Of a DNA stretch of 64,000 nucleotides, positions 11,048 through 19,970 are shown in pieces (positions within the stretch are counted from its first letter, which is position 1; the number at the start of each line of letters is the position of its first letter). The translations under genes were made by a program, and so were the position numbers. The notes beneath the pieces were generated by a model that was not told the DNA's origin, ran no database searches, and saw only the letters and a program-made list of their open reading frames with translations. Origin of the DNA: Streptomyces tuirus (lineage in GTDB: Bacteria; Actinomycetota; Actinomycetes; Streptomycetales; Streptomycetaceae); contig JAGTPG010000001.1 of NCBI GenBank assembly GCA_018195615.1, forward strand, positions 2,356,501 to 2,420,500, written 5' to 3'.

Positions 11048-11684
11048 GTGGCGATGTTCCGACTTCAGAGCAGCAAGGTGCTCGCCGTCGAGATGACCGG
11101 AGACGCCGTGAAGGCGAAGAACGGCTCGATGGTCGCGTACGACGGCGAGATGGCCTTCAAGAAGCTCAGCGGCGGCGGCGAGGGCATCCGAGGCATGGTG
11201 ACCCGCCGGCTGACCGGTGAGCAGATGACGTTGATGGAGGTGAAGGGGCGGGGGACCTGCTGGTTCGCGGACCGCGCCTCCGAGATAAACCTGGTCGGCA
11301 TCCAGGGCGACAAGCTCTACGTGGAGTCGAGCAACCTGCTCGCGACCGACGGCGGGCTGCGGACGGGGACGGAGTTCACGGGCCTGCGTGGCGCCTCGCA
11401 GGGCAACGGGCTTTTCACGACGACCGTCGAGGGCCACGGCCAGGCGGCGATCATGTCGGACGGCCCGGCGGTGGTGCTGCGGGTCAGTCCGCAGTACCCG
11501 CTGACCGTGGACCCGGGGGCCTACGTGGCGCACCAGGGCAACCTGCGTCAGTCCTTCCAGTCCGGTGTGACCTTCCGCACGCTGCTCGGGAGGGCGGCGG
11601 CGAGGCCTTCCAGATGCGGTTCGAGGGGACGGACTGGTGTACGTGCAGCCGAGCGAGCGGAACACGATCGCGGGAGACGTGTGA
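11048..11684 (+). CDS. AIM24-family protein 1 (two frame breaks near the C-terminus)
   Basis: A beta-rich TRAP-like AIM24 domain: [20 protein letters not shown], then [21 protein letters not shown] and the [11 protein letters not shown] motif found in all three genes here. The normal ending ([10 protein letters not shown], then [18 protein letters not shown]) is reached only if one G is restored at 11592-11594 and another at 11625-11628; the gene then stops at 11684. The start is the GTG at 11048 or the ATG at 11054; neither has a good ribosome-binding site. Function is unknown in bacteria; the yeast AIM24 homologue is mitochondrial. It is the first of three tandem paralogues with almost no spacing. 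Confidence 0.82.
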
Positions 11685-11685
11685 G

Positions 11686-12336
11686 ATGGCCTTCCGGGAG
11701 ATCAACGCGAAGATGGTCGAGGCGACGGTGACGCCCGGTCAGCGGCTGTTCAGCCAGCGCGGGGCGATGCTCGCCTACCGGGGCGAGGTGTCCTTCACGC
11801 CCAACACGGCCGGCGGCCAGGGCGGGGTCATGTCGATGATCGGCCGCCGGGTCGCCGACGAGGACACACCCCTGATGACCGTCGAGGGCAGCGGCACCGT
11901 CCTCTTCGGGCACGGCGGGCATCACATCCAGGTGATCCAGCTCTCCGGTGACACGCTGTACGTCGAGGCGGACCGCCTCCTCGCCTTCGAGGGCACACTC
12001 CAGCAGGGCACCATGTTCCTGGGCTCACAGGGCGGCGTCATGGGCATGGTCCGCGGCCAGGTCAGCGGCCAGGGGCTGTTCACCACCACGCTGAAGGGCC
12101 ACGGGGCCGTCGCGGTCATGGCGCACGGCGGCGTCATCGAGATCCCGATCACCCCGCAGCGCCCGGTGCACGTGGACCCCCAGGCCTACGTCGCCCACCA
12201 CGGCGAGGTCCGCAACAAGCTGTCCACCGCCCTGGGCTGGCGGGACATGGTGGGCCGCGGCTCGGGCGAGGCGTTCCAGCTGGAGCTCAGCGGCAGCGGT
12301 GCGGTGTACGTCCAGGCGTCGGAGGAGAAGCTTTGA
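11686..12336 (+). CDS. AIM24-family protein 2
   Basis: 216 residues, intact. It starts [20 protein letters not shown] one base after the stop of the first AIM24 gene. It contains the paired loops [20 protein letters not shown] and [19 protein letters not shown], and the shared [13 protein letters not shown] motif. It has no signal peptide or membrane segment, so it is cytosolic or peripheral. Its stop codon overlaps the start of the third paralogue. Confidence 0.88.
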   Translation: MAFREINAKMVEATVTPGQRLFSQRGAMLAYRGEVSFTPNTAGGQGGVMSMIGRRVADEDTPLMTVEGSGTVLFGHGGHHIQVIQLSGDTLYVEADRLLAFEGTLQQGTMFLGSQGGVMGMVRGQVSGQGLFTTTLKGHGAVAVMAHGGVIEIPITPQRPVHVDPQAYVAHHGEVRNKLSTALGWRDMVGRGSGEAFQLELSGSGAVYVQASEEKL

Positions 12337-13132
12337 GCACCTACGGAACTCCGGGCGCCGGCCCGCGGTCTTCGACCCGGCGACGCTGCCGCCCGACGAC
12401 AACGTCAATCCGTACACCTTCTGTGTGGAGCTGAAGGGGAGCCAGTGGTTCCTGCAGAAGGGGAAGATGATCGCCTACTACGGCTCGATCGACTTCAACG
12501 GCGTCGGACACGGCCGACTCGACCGGCTTGTCCGTACGTCCTTTCATTCGCCTCTGCACGCGAGCGACTGGGTCGTGGCGGAGGGCTCGGGGAAGATGCT
12601 CCTCGCCGACCGGGCCTTCGACGTGAATTCGTACGACCTCGAGGACGGCAATCTGACCATTCGCTCTGGCAACCTGCTCGCTTTTCAGCCAACTCTGTCG
12701 CTGAAGCAATCAATCGTGCCGGGTTTTCTGACCCTCATCGGAACCGGAAAGTTCGTGGCCGCGTCGAACGGCCCGGTGGTGTTCATGGAACCCCCGATCC
12801 GGGTGGACCCGCAGGCCCTGGTCGGATGGGCCGACTGCCCCTCCCCCTGCCACCACTACGACCACGGGTACATGACAGGCCTCATGGGCGGTCTACGTGC
12901 ACTGACGGGCTTGGGAGGCGCCTCCGGCGAGGAGCACCAGTTCGAGTTCGTCGGCGCCGGCACGGTGCTGCTCCAGTCCTCCGAGACCCTGATGGCCGAG
13001 CAGGCCACGGGGGCCGTTCCGCACCAGGCGGGCGTGCCCGGAGGCGGACCCTCCGGGCCGCAGCACGGCCAGTCCGGGGCACCGCGTCTTCCCGGACAGC
13101 TGGGGGACCTCCAGCGTCGCTTCGGGCTGTGA
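12333..13132 (+). CDS. AIM24-family protein 3 with a proline/glycine-rich tail (one frame break)
   Basis: Translation probably begins at the TTG at 12333, which overlaps the preceding stop (TTGA) and reads [11 protein letters not shown]. The body (FDPATLPPDDNVNPYTFCVE) follows in the next frame if one base is added in the CCC run at 12362-12364, giving 266 residues. The AIM24 core ends with EFVGAGTVLLQSSE. About 45 residues rich in Gly, Pro and Gln follow, which the other two copies lack. VDPQALVGWADCPSPCHHYD places two cysteines and two histidines together, a possible metal site. It is the last gene of the operon, followed by a long inverted repeat. Confidence 0.82.
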
Positions 13133-13147
13133 GCGGTAGTCTGCGGA

Positions 13148-13200
13148 GTGTGACATCGAACGCCTGCGCACCAGTGTTCGGCGGGCGTGCGGTGTCACAC
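13148..13200. repeat. Imperfect 16-bp inverted repeat between AIM24 operon and absC
   Basis: GTGTGACATCGAACGC (13148-13163) pairs with GCGTGCGGTGTCACAC (13185-13200) at 14 of 16 positions around a 21-base spacer. It could end the AIM24 transcript, although no T run follows. It could also be a regulator site upstream of absC, whose start lies 49 bp away. The sequence does not decide between these. Confidence 0.6.
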
Positions 13201-13248
13201 GAAAACCCTCACTAGTTCGCCTTTCAACATTTTAGGTAGACTTCATTC

Positions 13249-13724
13249 ATGGAGACCGAAACGGCCACGCGCTGGCTGACCGATGCGGAGCAGTGCGCCT
13301 GGCGCACCCACCTGGAGGTCAACAGGCTGTTGACGTACCAGCTCGAAAAGGACCTGCAGCCGTTCGGCCTGACGATGAACGACTACGAGATCCTGGTGAA
13401 TCTCTCCGAGTCGGAGGACCAGCGGATGCGGATGAGCGACCTCGCCTCCGCCACCCTCCAGTCCAAGAGCCGCCTCTCGCACCAGATCACGCGCATGGAG
13501 AACGCGAACCTGGTCCGGCGGGAGAACTGCGAGTCCGACCGCCGCGGGCTCTACGCGGTCCTCACCGAGCACGGCATGGCGACGATGCAGAAGGTCGCGC
13601 CCCACCATGTGGCGTCCGTGCGGAGTCACTTCATCGACCGGCTGTCCCCGAGGCCCTGACGGAACTCGACAAGGCCCTCAAGCCCATCGCGGAGCACCTG
13701 CGCGGCCGGCGCGGACGCCCGTAG
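13249..13724 (+). CDS. absC: AbsC-type MarR transcriptional regulator (one frame break)
   Basis: A winged-helix MarR regulator: dimerisation helices at each end, DNA-binding region MRMSDLASATLQSKSRLSHQ, wing ENCESDRRGLYAVLTEHG. The first frame stops early after FIDRLSPRP, but restoring one base at 13646-13650 gives FIDRLSPEALTELDKALKPI and a 158-residue protein, the size I recall for S. coelicolor AbsC (SCO5405). AbsC is reported to be zinc-responsive and needed for antibiotic production. A TAGACT element at 13237-13242 lies about 7 bp before the ATG and no ribosome-binding site is visible, so the mRNA may be leaderless. Its end faces the sensor kinase gene. Confidence 0.85.
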
Positions 13725-13739
13725 CCCCGGCGGCCCCGG

Positions 13740-15149
13740 TCAGGCGAGGGGCAGGCGGAGTTCGAACAGGGCTCCGCCTGCCGGCCCCCGGCCCGCCGTG
13801 AGGGTGCCGCCGTGCCGTACGGCGACGTCCCGGGCGATGGCGAGTCCCAGCCCGGCCCCGCCGTCGTCACGACTGCGGGCGGCGTCCAGCCGTACGAACC
13901 GTTCGAAGATCCGCTCCCGGTCGGCCTCCGGCACCCCGTCCCCGTCGTCGGCCACCCCGACCACGGCACGGTCACCCTCCCGCCGCACGCTCACCGTGAC
14001 GGCCGACCGCGCGTGCCGCTGGGCGTTGTCGAGCAGATTGGCGAGCACCCGCCCCAACTGCCCCCGCGATCCGGCCACTTCCACCGGCTCCGCGTCCACC
14101 GTCACGCCCGTCCGCCCCTCGGCCTCCTCCCGGGCCAGCCCGGCGAGGTCCACCTTCGCGTCGGCCGGCCGCTCCCCCGCGTCCAGCCGGGCGAGCAGCA
14201 GCAGGTCGGCGGCGAGCCGCTGCAGCCGTACGGTGTCCTCCACGGCCCCGTCGAGGTCGAGCAGCTCGGGATGCGCGGCCGCCACCTCCAGCTGCGTCCT
14301 CAGCGAGGCGATCGGGCTCCGCAGTTCGTGGGACGCGTCGGCGACGAACCGCCGCTGCCGCTCCACGGACGTCTCCAGGGCCGCGAGCGTCTCGTTGGTG
14401 GTACTCGCGAGCCGGGCGACCTCGTCATGGGTGTCCGGCTCCGGCACCCGCCGCGCGAGGTCCTCCGACTGGGTGATCGCGGCCATCTCGCGCCGGATGC
14501 CCTCCACCGGCCGCAGCGCCCGCCGGGTGACCAGCCAGGTCACTCCCGCGACGACGCCGAGCAGCAGCGGGAACCCGATCAGCATCACCGTCAGCGCGGT
14601 CCGCACGGCCCCGTGCTCGGCGGCCAGCGGCCAACCGGCGTAGACCTTGAGCCGCCCCCGGTCCTGCGTCTCCACCTCGACGGCGGCGAACCGGTAGTCC
14701 TCCGCGTCACCGTCGATCGTCGCCGACCCGTTGCTGAAGACGCTCTTCGCGGCGATCTCCCCGGGTTCGAGGGCCTCTTCGTGGTCGTCGGAGTCGTCGT
14801 CATCGTCCCCGCGCGGCGCGGCCGGCGGCCGCGGTTTCACCTGGTCGTTGTCGGTGCCGCTGATCTTCTCCAGATCCTCACTGGCCGCGACCAGACGCTT
14901 GTTCTCGTCGAGGACCTGCACCGGCCCGTCGTCGCCGTCCAGCCCCGACAGCTTGCCGTACGGCGTCCCGGCGGCGAGCTCGGACGCGACCGCCCGGGCG
15001 GACCGCTCCGCCTGGGTGCCGGCCTCGCCGATCAGATTGGACCGCAGGGACAACAGCACGGCGGCCCCGGCGGCGACGAGCGCCACCGCGACCACGAGCG
15101 TGGCACCGAGCGTGGCGCGCGCCCGAACGGACCCGAACAGCCGCCTCAC
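13740..15149 (-). CDS. Membrane sensor histidine kinase
   Basis: 469 residues in the classic layout. TM1 lies at about 12-35, then an extracytoplasmic sensor loop with a very acidic patch (GDDDDDSDDHEEALEPGE), TM2 at about 185-207, HAMP, HisKA with the phospho-acceptor in FVADASHELRSPIASLRTQL, and HATPase with NLLDNAQRHA, DDGDGV and GAGLGLAIA boxes. It overlaps the regulator stop by the bases ATGA, so the pair is co-translated. The acidic loop and the divergent acidic PepSY protein suggest sensing of a cation or of an envelope state, which is inference. Confidence 0.93.
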   Translation of the reverse strand: MRRLFGSVRARATLGATLVVAVALVAAGAAVLLSLRSNLIGEAGTQAERSARAVASELAAGTPYGKLSGLDGDDGPVQVLDENKRLVAASEDLEKISGTDNDQVKPRPPAAPRGDDDDDSDDHEEALEPGEIAAKSVFSNGSATIDGDAEDYRFAAVEVETQDRGRLKVYAGWPLAAEHGAVRTALTVMLIGFPLLLGVVAGVTWLVTRRALRPVEGIRREMAAITQSEDLARRVPEPDTHDEVARLASTTNETLAALETSVERQRRFVADASHELRSPIASLRTQLEVAAAHPELLDLDGAVEDTVRLQRLAADLLLLARLDAGERPADAKVDLAGLAREEAEGRTGVTVDAEPVEVAGSRGQLGRVLANLLDNAQRHARSAVTVSVRREGDRAVVGVADDGDGVPEADRERIFERFVRLDAARSRDDGGAGLGLAIARDVAVRHGGTLTAGRGPAGGALFELRLPLA

Positions 15150-15814
15150 GGCGACGTCTCCAGCCGGTACCCGGCGCCGCGCACGGTCCGGATCAACCCC
15201 GCCCGCAGCTTGCGCCGCAGAGTGCTGACGTACACCTCGACGATGTTCGGATCACCCTCGTACGCGAAGTCCCACACGTGCTCGAGGATCTCCGACTTCG
15301 ACACGACCTCACCGGCCCGCAGCACGAGCTGCTCCAGCACGGAGAACTCCTTGGCGGTGAGGGCGATTTCGTCCTCACCCAGGAACACCCGCCGAGCCGC
15401 CGTATCCACCTTCAGATCCCCGTGCACATGAACGGGCGAGGCCCCGGCTCCCACCCCTCGTCGCCGCAGCAGCGCCTTGATCCGGGCCACGAGCACCACA
15501 TACGAGAACGGCTTGGTCAGATAGTCGTCGGCACCGGTGTCGAGCCCCTCGGCCTCGTCGTACTCGCCGTCCTTGGCGGTCAGCATCAGGATCGGCACCT
15601 CGTGCCCGGCGGCGCGCAGGGCGGCGCAGACCCGGTAGCCGTTGAGGCCGGGCAGCATGATGTCGAGGATGACCAGGTCGTACGTCCCCTCCGAGGCCTG
15701 GTGAAGGCCCTCCCGCCCGTCGTGGACGACGTCCACGGCGTACCCCTCGGCCGTCAGGCCCCTGGCGAGCGACAGGGCCAGCCGCTTCTCGTCCTCCACG
15801 ATCAACAGGCGCAT
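15146..15814 (-). CDS. OmpR/PhoB-family response regulator
   Basis: 222 residues. The receiver domain (MRLLIVEDEKRLALSLARGL) has the phospho-accepting Asp in DLVILDIMLPG, Thr in LMLTAK and Lys in LTKPFSYVVL. The C-terminal winged helix contains LTAKEFSVLEQLVLRAGEVV and VEVYVSTLRRKL. It is first in the operon with the sensor kinase and divergent from the PepSY gene. Direct repeats in the 116-bp gap are its most likely binding site. Confidence 0.95.
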   Translation of the reverse strand: MRLLIVEDEKRLALSLARGLTAEGYAVDVVHDGREGLHQASEGTYDLVILDIMLPGLNGYRVCAALRAAGHEVPILMLTAKDGEYDEAEGLDTGADDYLTKPFSYVVLVARIKALLRRRGVGAGASPVHVHGDLKVDTAARRVFLGEDEIALTAKEFSVLEQLVLRAGEVVSKSEILEHVWDFAYEGDPNIVEVYVSTLRRKLRAGLIRTVRGAGYRLETSP

Positions 15815-15847
15815 GGGTAAAGAGTGGCAAAGCCAAGCTGAAGATCC

Positions 15848-15874
15848 CTTCAGGGGGCTTCAGGTTCCTCTCAG
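15848..15874. promoter_or_regulatory. Candidate response-regulator site: three 7-mers at 10-bp spacing
   Basis: CTTCAGG begins at 15848 and again at 15858, and the related CTCTCAG begins at 15868. The exact 10-bp step places them on the same face of the helix, as in the head-to-tail sites of OmpR-type regulators. They lie between the divergent regulator and PepSY starts, fitting control of both. This is inferred from pattern only. Confidence 0.55.
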
Positions 15875-15930
15875 CCTCGATCAGCCACCTTTGAACACGT
15901 CGAAAACGAAACGACTCGGGAGGAACCCGC

Positions 15931-16551
15931 ATGAAGCGCAACATCGTGATCGCCGCTGTGACCGCTGCCGCTCTGATCGGCGGTGGTACGGCCACGGCTC
16001 TCGCGACCACGGGAGACGACGAGGGCTCTGCGCGGCAGGCGGCCAACACCCGGCTGACGGACGACGACGTCCGGGACGACCAGGACGACCGGGACGACGC
16101 CGCGCGGGCGTCCTCCACCGACGTCACGGCGTCCGAGGCCATCGCCTCCGCGCTGAAGCACACGTCGGGCACGGTGGTCTCCGCCGAGCTGGACGACGAG
16201 GACGACAGCGACAAGGTGATCTGGAAGGTCGACGTCCTGTCCGGTGACAGCTGGCACAGCGTGAGCGTCGACCCGTCCAGCGGCAAGGTCCTCGGTTCCC
16301 ACGCCGACGACGAGGACGACACGGCGCAGGTGCGGACGGCGCTGAAGGGCTCCTCGGTGACGGCCGAGGAGGCGGCGAAGGCTGCCGCCGGCAAGGGCGT
16401 GGTGACCTCCGTCGACCTCGACGAGGACGGCAAGAACAAGTCCTGGGAGGCCGAGACCCGCAAGTCCGGCGGCGCCGAGCAGGACTGGAAGATCGACCTC
16501 AAGACGGGCAAGGTCACGGCGGACCGCGATCAGGACGACGACCAGGACTGA
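15931..16551 (+). CDS. Secreted PepSY-domain protein
   Basis: 206 residues. A signal peptide is visible (MKRNIVIAAVTAAALIGGGT, cleavage near ALATT), then a very acidic linker (DDDVRDDQDDRDD), a first PepSY unit (ASEAIASALKHTSGTVVSAE to SVDPSSGKVLG) and a second (TAEEAAKAAAGKGVVTSVDL to KIDLKTGKV). PepSY domains act outside the membrane, often limiting peptidases or sensing envelope state. It is divergent from the two-component operon and probably a member of its regulon. The start has a GGAGGA ribosome-binding site about 5 bases upstream. A clear terminator follows. Confidence 0.88.
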   Translation: MKRNIVIAAVTAAALIGGGTATALATTGDDEGSARQAANTRLTDDDVRDDQDDRDDAARASSTDVTASEAIASALKHTSGTVVSAELDDEDDSDKVIWKVDVLSGDSWHSVSVDPSSGKVLGSHADDEDDTAQVRTALKGSSVTAEEAAKAAAGKGVVTSVDLDEDGKNKSWEAETRKSGGAEQDWKIDLKTGKVTADRDQDDDQD

Positions 16552-16574
16552 CCGCTCACTGCCAGTTTTCAACC

Positions 16575-16602
16575 GCCCCGGCGTCTGCGCTGACGCCGGG
16601 GC
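16575..16602 (+). terminator. Intrinsic terminator after the PepSY gene
   Basis: GCCCCGGCGTC and GACGCCGGGGC form a perfect 11-bp stem with a six-base loop, starting 23 bp after the PepSY stop codon. The T run is weak. Confidence 0.8.
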
Positions 16603-16642
16603 GTTGCGCAACTCGGCGCAACGAGGTGCCGCTGCGCCCACC

Positions 16643-16724
16643 CTCCCCCAAGCTCTCGACTTCGCTCGAGCAGGGGGACCCCCATCGCCCCAGCGGCACG
16701 ACTGCCCGCAGCTACGCGGGCAGT
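16643..16724. repeat. Streptomyces dispersed intergenic repeat and adjacent hairpin
   Basis: The segment starting CTCCCCCAAGCTCTCGACTT and running through CGCTCGAGCAGGGGGACCCC matches a short palindromic repeat that I recall as frequent between Streptomyces genes. Just downstream, ACTGCCCGC (16701-16709) pairs with GCGGGCAGT (16716-16724). With the inverted repeat at 16775-16866 this fills most of the 383-bp non-coding stretch 16552-16934. I see no gene in it. Confidence 0.65.
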
Positions 16725-16774
16725 CGGCCCGCCCCCGCGCGCCCGCACCCGCCGTCGCACGGAAGGGGACGTGT

Positions 16775-16866
16775 CGGGGGGTGTCCGCCCGCAGCGGTTG
16801 GCGCGTCAACGGACAGCGAGTCGGTATCCGACCCCATCGCGCCGTTCCGAGGACGGACACCCCCCG
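16775..16866. repeat. Perfect 13-bp inverted repeat enclosing 66 bp
   Basis: CGGGGGGTGTCCG (16775-16787) is matched exactly by CGGACACCCCCCG (16854-16866). The enclosed sequence has no open frame I would support. It may be part of a small mobile or structured RNA element, or a long-loop terminator for meaB, which ends at 16935 on the minus strand. Confidence 0.6.
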
Positions 16867-16934
16867 GCGCGGCCCCGACCCACCCCCACGGCGTAGGCGC
16901 ACGCGGCGCACCCCCACCACACCCGCACCGCCGC

Positions 16935-17890
16935 TCAGCCCTCCGTCAACCCGGCCACCAGCTCATCAGCCGCCCGGTAAGGATCCAGCTCGCCGGCAAC
17001 GATCCGCTCCGCCAGCGCCCCGAGGCGACGATCCCCGTGCAGGTCCCCGATCCGCTCCCGGAGCGCCGTCACCGCGATCGTCTCGACCTCCCGGGCCGCA
17101 CGAGCGGCGCGCCGCTCCGCGAGCACCCCCCGCTCCTCCATCCAGGCCCGATGCTTCTCCAGCGCCTCGACGACCTCGTCCACGCCCTCCGCCCGCGCGG
17201 CGACCGTCTTGACGATGGGCGGGCGCCAGTCACCCGGCCCCCTGGCCTCCCCAGCCCCAGCATGTGGTTCAGCTCCCGAGCCGTCGCATCCGCCCCGTCC
17301 CGGTCGGCCTTGTTCACCACGTACACGTCACCGATCTCCAGGATCCCGGCCTTGGCCGCCTGGATCCCGTCGCCCATCCCCGGCGCGAGCAGCACGACGG
17401 ACGTGTCCGCCTGCGAGGCGATCTCCACCTCGGACTGTCCCACCCCCACCGTCTCGACGAGGATCACGTCGCACCCCGCCGCGTCCAGCACCCGGATGGC
17501 CTGGGGCGCGGCCCACGCGAGCCCGCCCAGATGCCCCCGCGTCGCCATCGAGCGGATGTAGACGCCCGGGTCGGACGCGTGCTCCGACATCCGCACCCGG
17601 TCACCGAGCAGCGCACCCCCGGAGAACGGGGACGACGGGTCGACGGCCAGGACGCCGACCCGCTTGCCCTGCTTGCGATAGGCCGTCACCAGCGCCGAGG
17701 TCGACGTGGACTTGCCGACCCCCGGCGACCCGGTCAGCCCCACCACGTACGCACCGCCCGTCAGCGGCGCGAGCGCCGCCATGACCTCCCGGAGCTGCGG
17801 GGACGCCCCCTCCACCAGGGAGATCAACCGGGCCACGGCCCGCGGCCGGCCCTCCCTGGCCTGGGCCACCAGCGTGGAGACGTCCTGCAT
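16935..17890 (-). CDS. meaB: MeaB-type GTPase, chaperone of B12-dependent acyl-CoA mutase (one frame break)
   Basis: A G3E-family GTPase that guards adenosylcobalamin loading of methylmalonyl- or isobutyryl-CoA mutase. It shows the P-loop GLTGSPGVGKST, ILVETVGVGQSE (switch region), VVNKADRDGAD (base recognition) and the C-terminal dimerisation helix. I prefer the ATG at 17890 because GGAG precedes it by 6 bases. The frame changes after MLGLG; one G added at 17249-17252 gives GEARGPGDWRPPIVKTVAA and a protein of about 318 residues. It lies 51 bp after the thiolase gene that precedes it on the minus strand. Confidence 0.9.
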
Positions 17891-17941
17891 CACAGCTCCG
17901 TTCATGTCCGTTCATGAAAAGGAGGTCCTGAGAACCGGTGC

Positions 17942-19150
17942 TCAGGCCTTCGGTACCCGCACGATCAGCGCGTCACCCTGACCACCGCCACCGCACAGCG
18001 CGGCCGCGCCCACGCCACCACCGCGCCGCTTCAGCTCCAGCGCGAGATGCAGCACCAGCCGCGCACCGGACATCCCGATCGGGTGACCGAGGGCAATGGC
18101 CCCGCCGTTGACATTCACCTTTTCGGTGGACACCCCGAGGTCCTTCATTGACTGCACGGCCACCGCCGCGAACGCCTCGTTGATCTCGATGAGGTCGAGA
18201 TCCTCGACGCTCAGCCCTTCCTTCTTCAGCGCGTGCTGGATCGCGTTGGACGGCTGGGACTGGAGCGAGTTGTCCGGCCCGGCCACGTTCCCGTGCGACC
18301 CGATCTCGGCGATCCACTCCAGGCCGAGCTCCTGGGCCTTGGCCTTGCTCATCACCACGACGGCGGCGGCACCGTCGGAGATCTGCGAGGACGAACCGGC
18401 CGTGATCGTGCCGTCCTTGGCGAACGCCGGGCGCAGCTTCCCGAGCGACTCCGCGGTGGTGTCGCCGCGGATGCCCTCGTCCTTGCTGAACAGCACCGGG
18501 TCGCCCTTGCGCTGCGGGATCTCCACCGGCGTGATCTCGGCCTCGAACAGCCCGTTCTTCTGCGCGGCGGCCGCACGCTGGTGCGACAGCGCGGCGATCT
18601 CGTCCTGCTCCGGCCGGGCGATGCCCAGACGGGTGTTGTGCCGCTCCGTGGACTCGCCCATGGCGACGCCCTCGAAGGAGTCGGTCAGCCCGTCGTACGC
18701 CATGGCGTCGAGCATCTGGACCGCGCCGTACTTGAAGCCCTCACGGGACTTGGGCAGCAGGTGCGGGGCGTTGGTCATGGACTCCTGGCCGCCGGCGACG
18801 ACGACGTCGAACTCACCCGCGCGGATGAGCTGGTCCGCCAGCGCGATGGCGTCCAGGCCCGACAGACAGACCTTGTTGATGGTCAGGGCCGGCACGTTCA
18901 TCGGGATGCCCGCCTTGACCGCCGCCTGACGCGCCGGGATCTGCCCCGCCCCGGCCTGGAGCACCTGCCCCATGATCACGTACTGCACCTGGTCGCCGGC
19001 GATCCCCGCACGGTCGAGGGCGGCCTTGATCGCGAAGCCGCCGAGGTCGGCTCCGGAGAAGGACTTCAGCGAACCGAGCAACCGCCCCATGGGCGTACGC
19101 GCGCCCGCGACGATCACCGAGCTGTTCGTCTCAGAGGTTCCAGAAGACAT
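17942..19150 (-). CDS. Acetyl-CoA C-acetyltransferase (thiolase)
   Basis: A 402-residue thiolase joining or splitting acetyl-CoA and acetoacetyl-CoA. The nucleophile is Cys95 in [14 protein letters not shown]. The catalytic His is in [16 protein letters not shown] and the second Cys in [12 protein letters not shown]. The start at 19150 ([20 protein letters not shown]) has AGGGGA about 10 bases upstream and is preferred over an upstream in-frame start. It is divergent from mce and followed by meaB, so it sits within a propionyl/butyryl-CoA metabolism neighbourhood. Confidence 0.94.
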   Translation of the reverse strand: MSSGTSETNSSVIVAGARTPMGRLLGSLKSFSGADLGGFAIKAALDRAGIAGDQVQYVIMGQVLQAGAGQIPARQAAVKAGIPMNVPALTINKVCLSGLDAIALADQLIRAGEFDVVVAGGQESMTNAPHLLPKSREGFKYGAVQMLDAMAYDGLTDSFEGVAMGESTERHNTRLGIARPEQDEIAALSHQRAAAAQKNGLFEAEITPVEIPQRKGDPVLFSKDEGIRGDTTAESLGKLRPAFAKDGTITAGSSSQISDGAAAVVVMSKAKAQELGLEWIAEIGSHGNVAGPDNSLQSQPSNAIQHALKKEGLSVEDLDLIEINEAFAAVAVQSMKDLGVSTEKVNVNGGAIALGHPIGMSGARLVLHLALELKRRGGGVGAAALCGGGGQGDALIVRVPKA

Positions 19151-19298
19151 GAGCTGCGATCCCCTTACCGGCTGCACAGCCGAGGAGTGAACGAGGGTTT
19201 ACTTCGAATGTACTGACCGGTACTCCACCCCGTCATCCAGCTGTCGGTGTGATCGCGCGCACGTTGCGTAACCACCTCGGGAGCGCTGCACTGAATTC

Positions 19299-19739
19299 AT
19301 GCTGACGCGAATCGACCACATCGGAATCGCCTGTTTCGATCTCGACAAGACCGTCGAGTTCTACCGTGCCACCTACGGCTTCGAGGTGTTCCACTCCGAG
19401 GTCAACGAGGAGCAGGGCGTGCGCGAGGCCATGCTCAAGATCAACGAGACGTCCGACGGCGGCGCCTCCTACCTGCAGCTTCTGGAGCCGACCCGGGAGG
19501 ACTCCACCGTCGCGAAGTGGCTCGCCAAGAACGGGGAGGGCGTCCACCACATCGCTTTCGGTACGGCGGACGTCGACTCGGAGGCAGCCGACATCAAGGA
19601 CAAGGGCGTACGCGTGCTGTACGAAGAGCCCCGACGCGGTTCCATGGGGTCACGGATCACCTTCCTGCACCCCAAGGACTGTCATGGCGTACTGACAGAA
19701 CTCGTCACTTCGGCGCCTGTTGAGTCACCTGAGCACTGA
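19299..19739 (+). CDS. mce: Methylmalonyl-CoA epimerase
   Basis: A 146-residue glyoxalase-fold (VOC) enzyme that interconverts the 2R and 2S forms of methylmalonyl-CoA. Metal ligands are visible in MLTRIDHIGIACFDLDKTVE (His), LQLLEPTRED (Glu) and GEGVHHIAFGT (His). The C-terminal strand contains FLHPKDCHGVLTELV. Methylmalonyl-CoA is a polyketide extender and links propionate to the TCA cycle. It is divergent from the thiolase across a 148-bp gap and upstream of scy. Confidence 0.95.
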   Translation: MLTRIDHIGIACFDLDKTVEFYRATYGFEVFHSEVNEEQGVREAMLKINETSDGGASYLQLLEPTREDSTVAKWLAKNGEGVHHIAFGTADVDSEAADIKDKGVRVLYEEPRRGSMGSRITFLHPKDCHGVLTELVTSAPVESPEH

Positions 19740-19970
19740 CCCTCGTACATAGGGGCCGGTAGGGTTGGGTGCGGTCGCCGCTCAGTCCAGGGTGACCGCG
19801 GTCCCGCCGTGCGACGGCAGGACTACCGGGGTCCGGGTTTCGGGGGACGAGCGTCGGGGCAGCAGCCTCTGCTCCGCCGATGATCTGACACCATTCCCCG
19901 GGGCCCCGTTCGGAGGATGGACGGAGCTCGTTGGAGAGAGTTGCGACCAGGGGACGGATGGGACCGCGCA

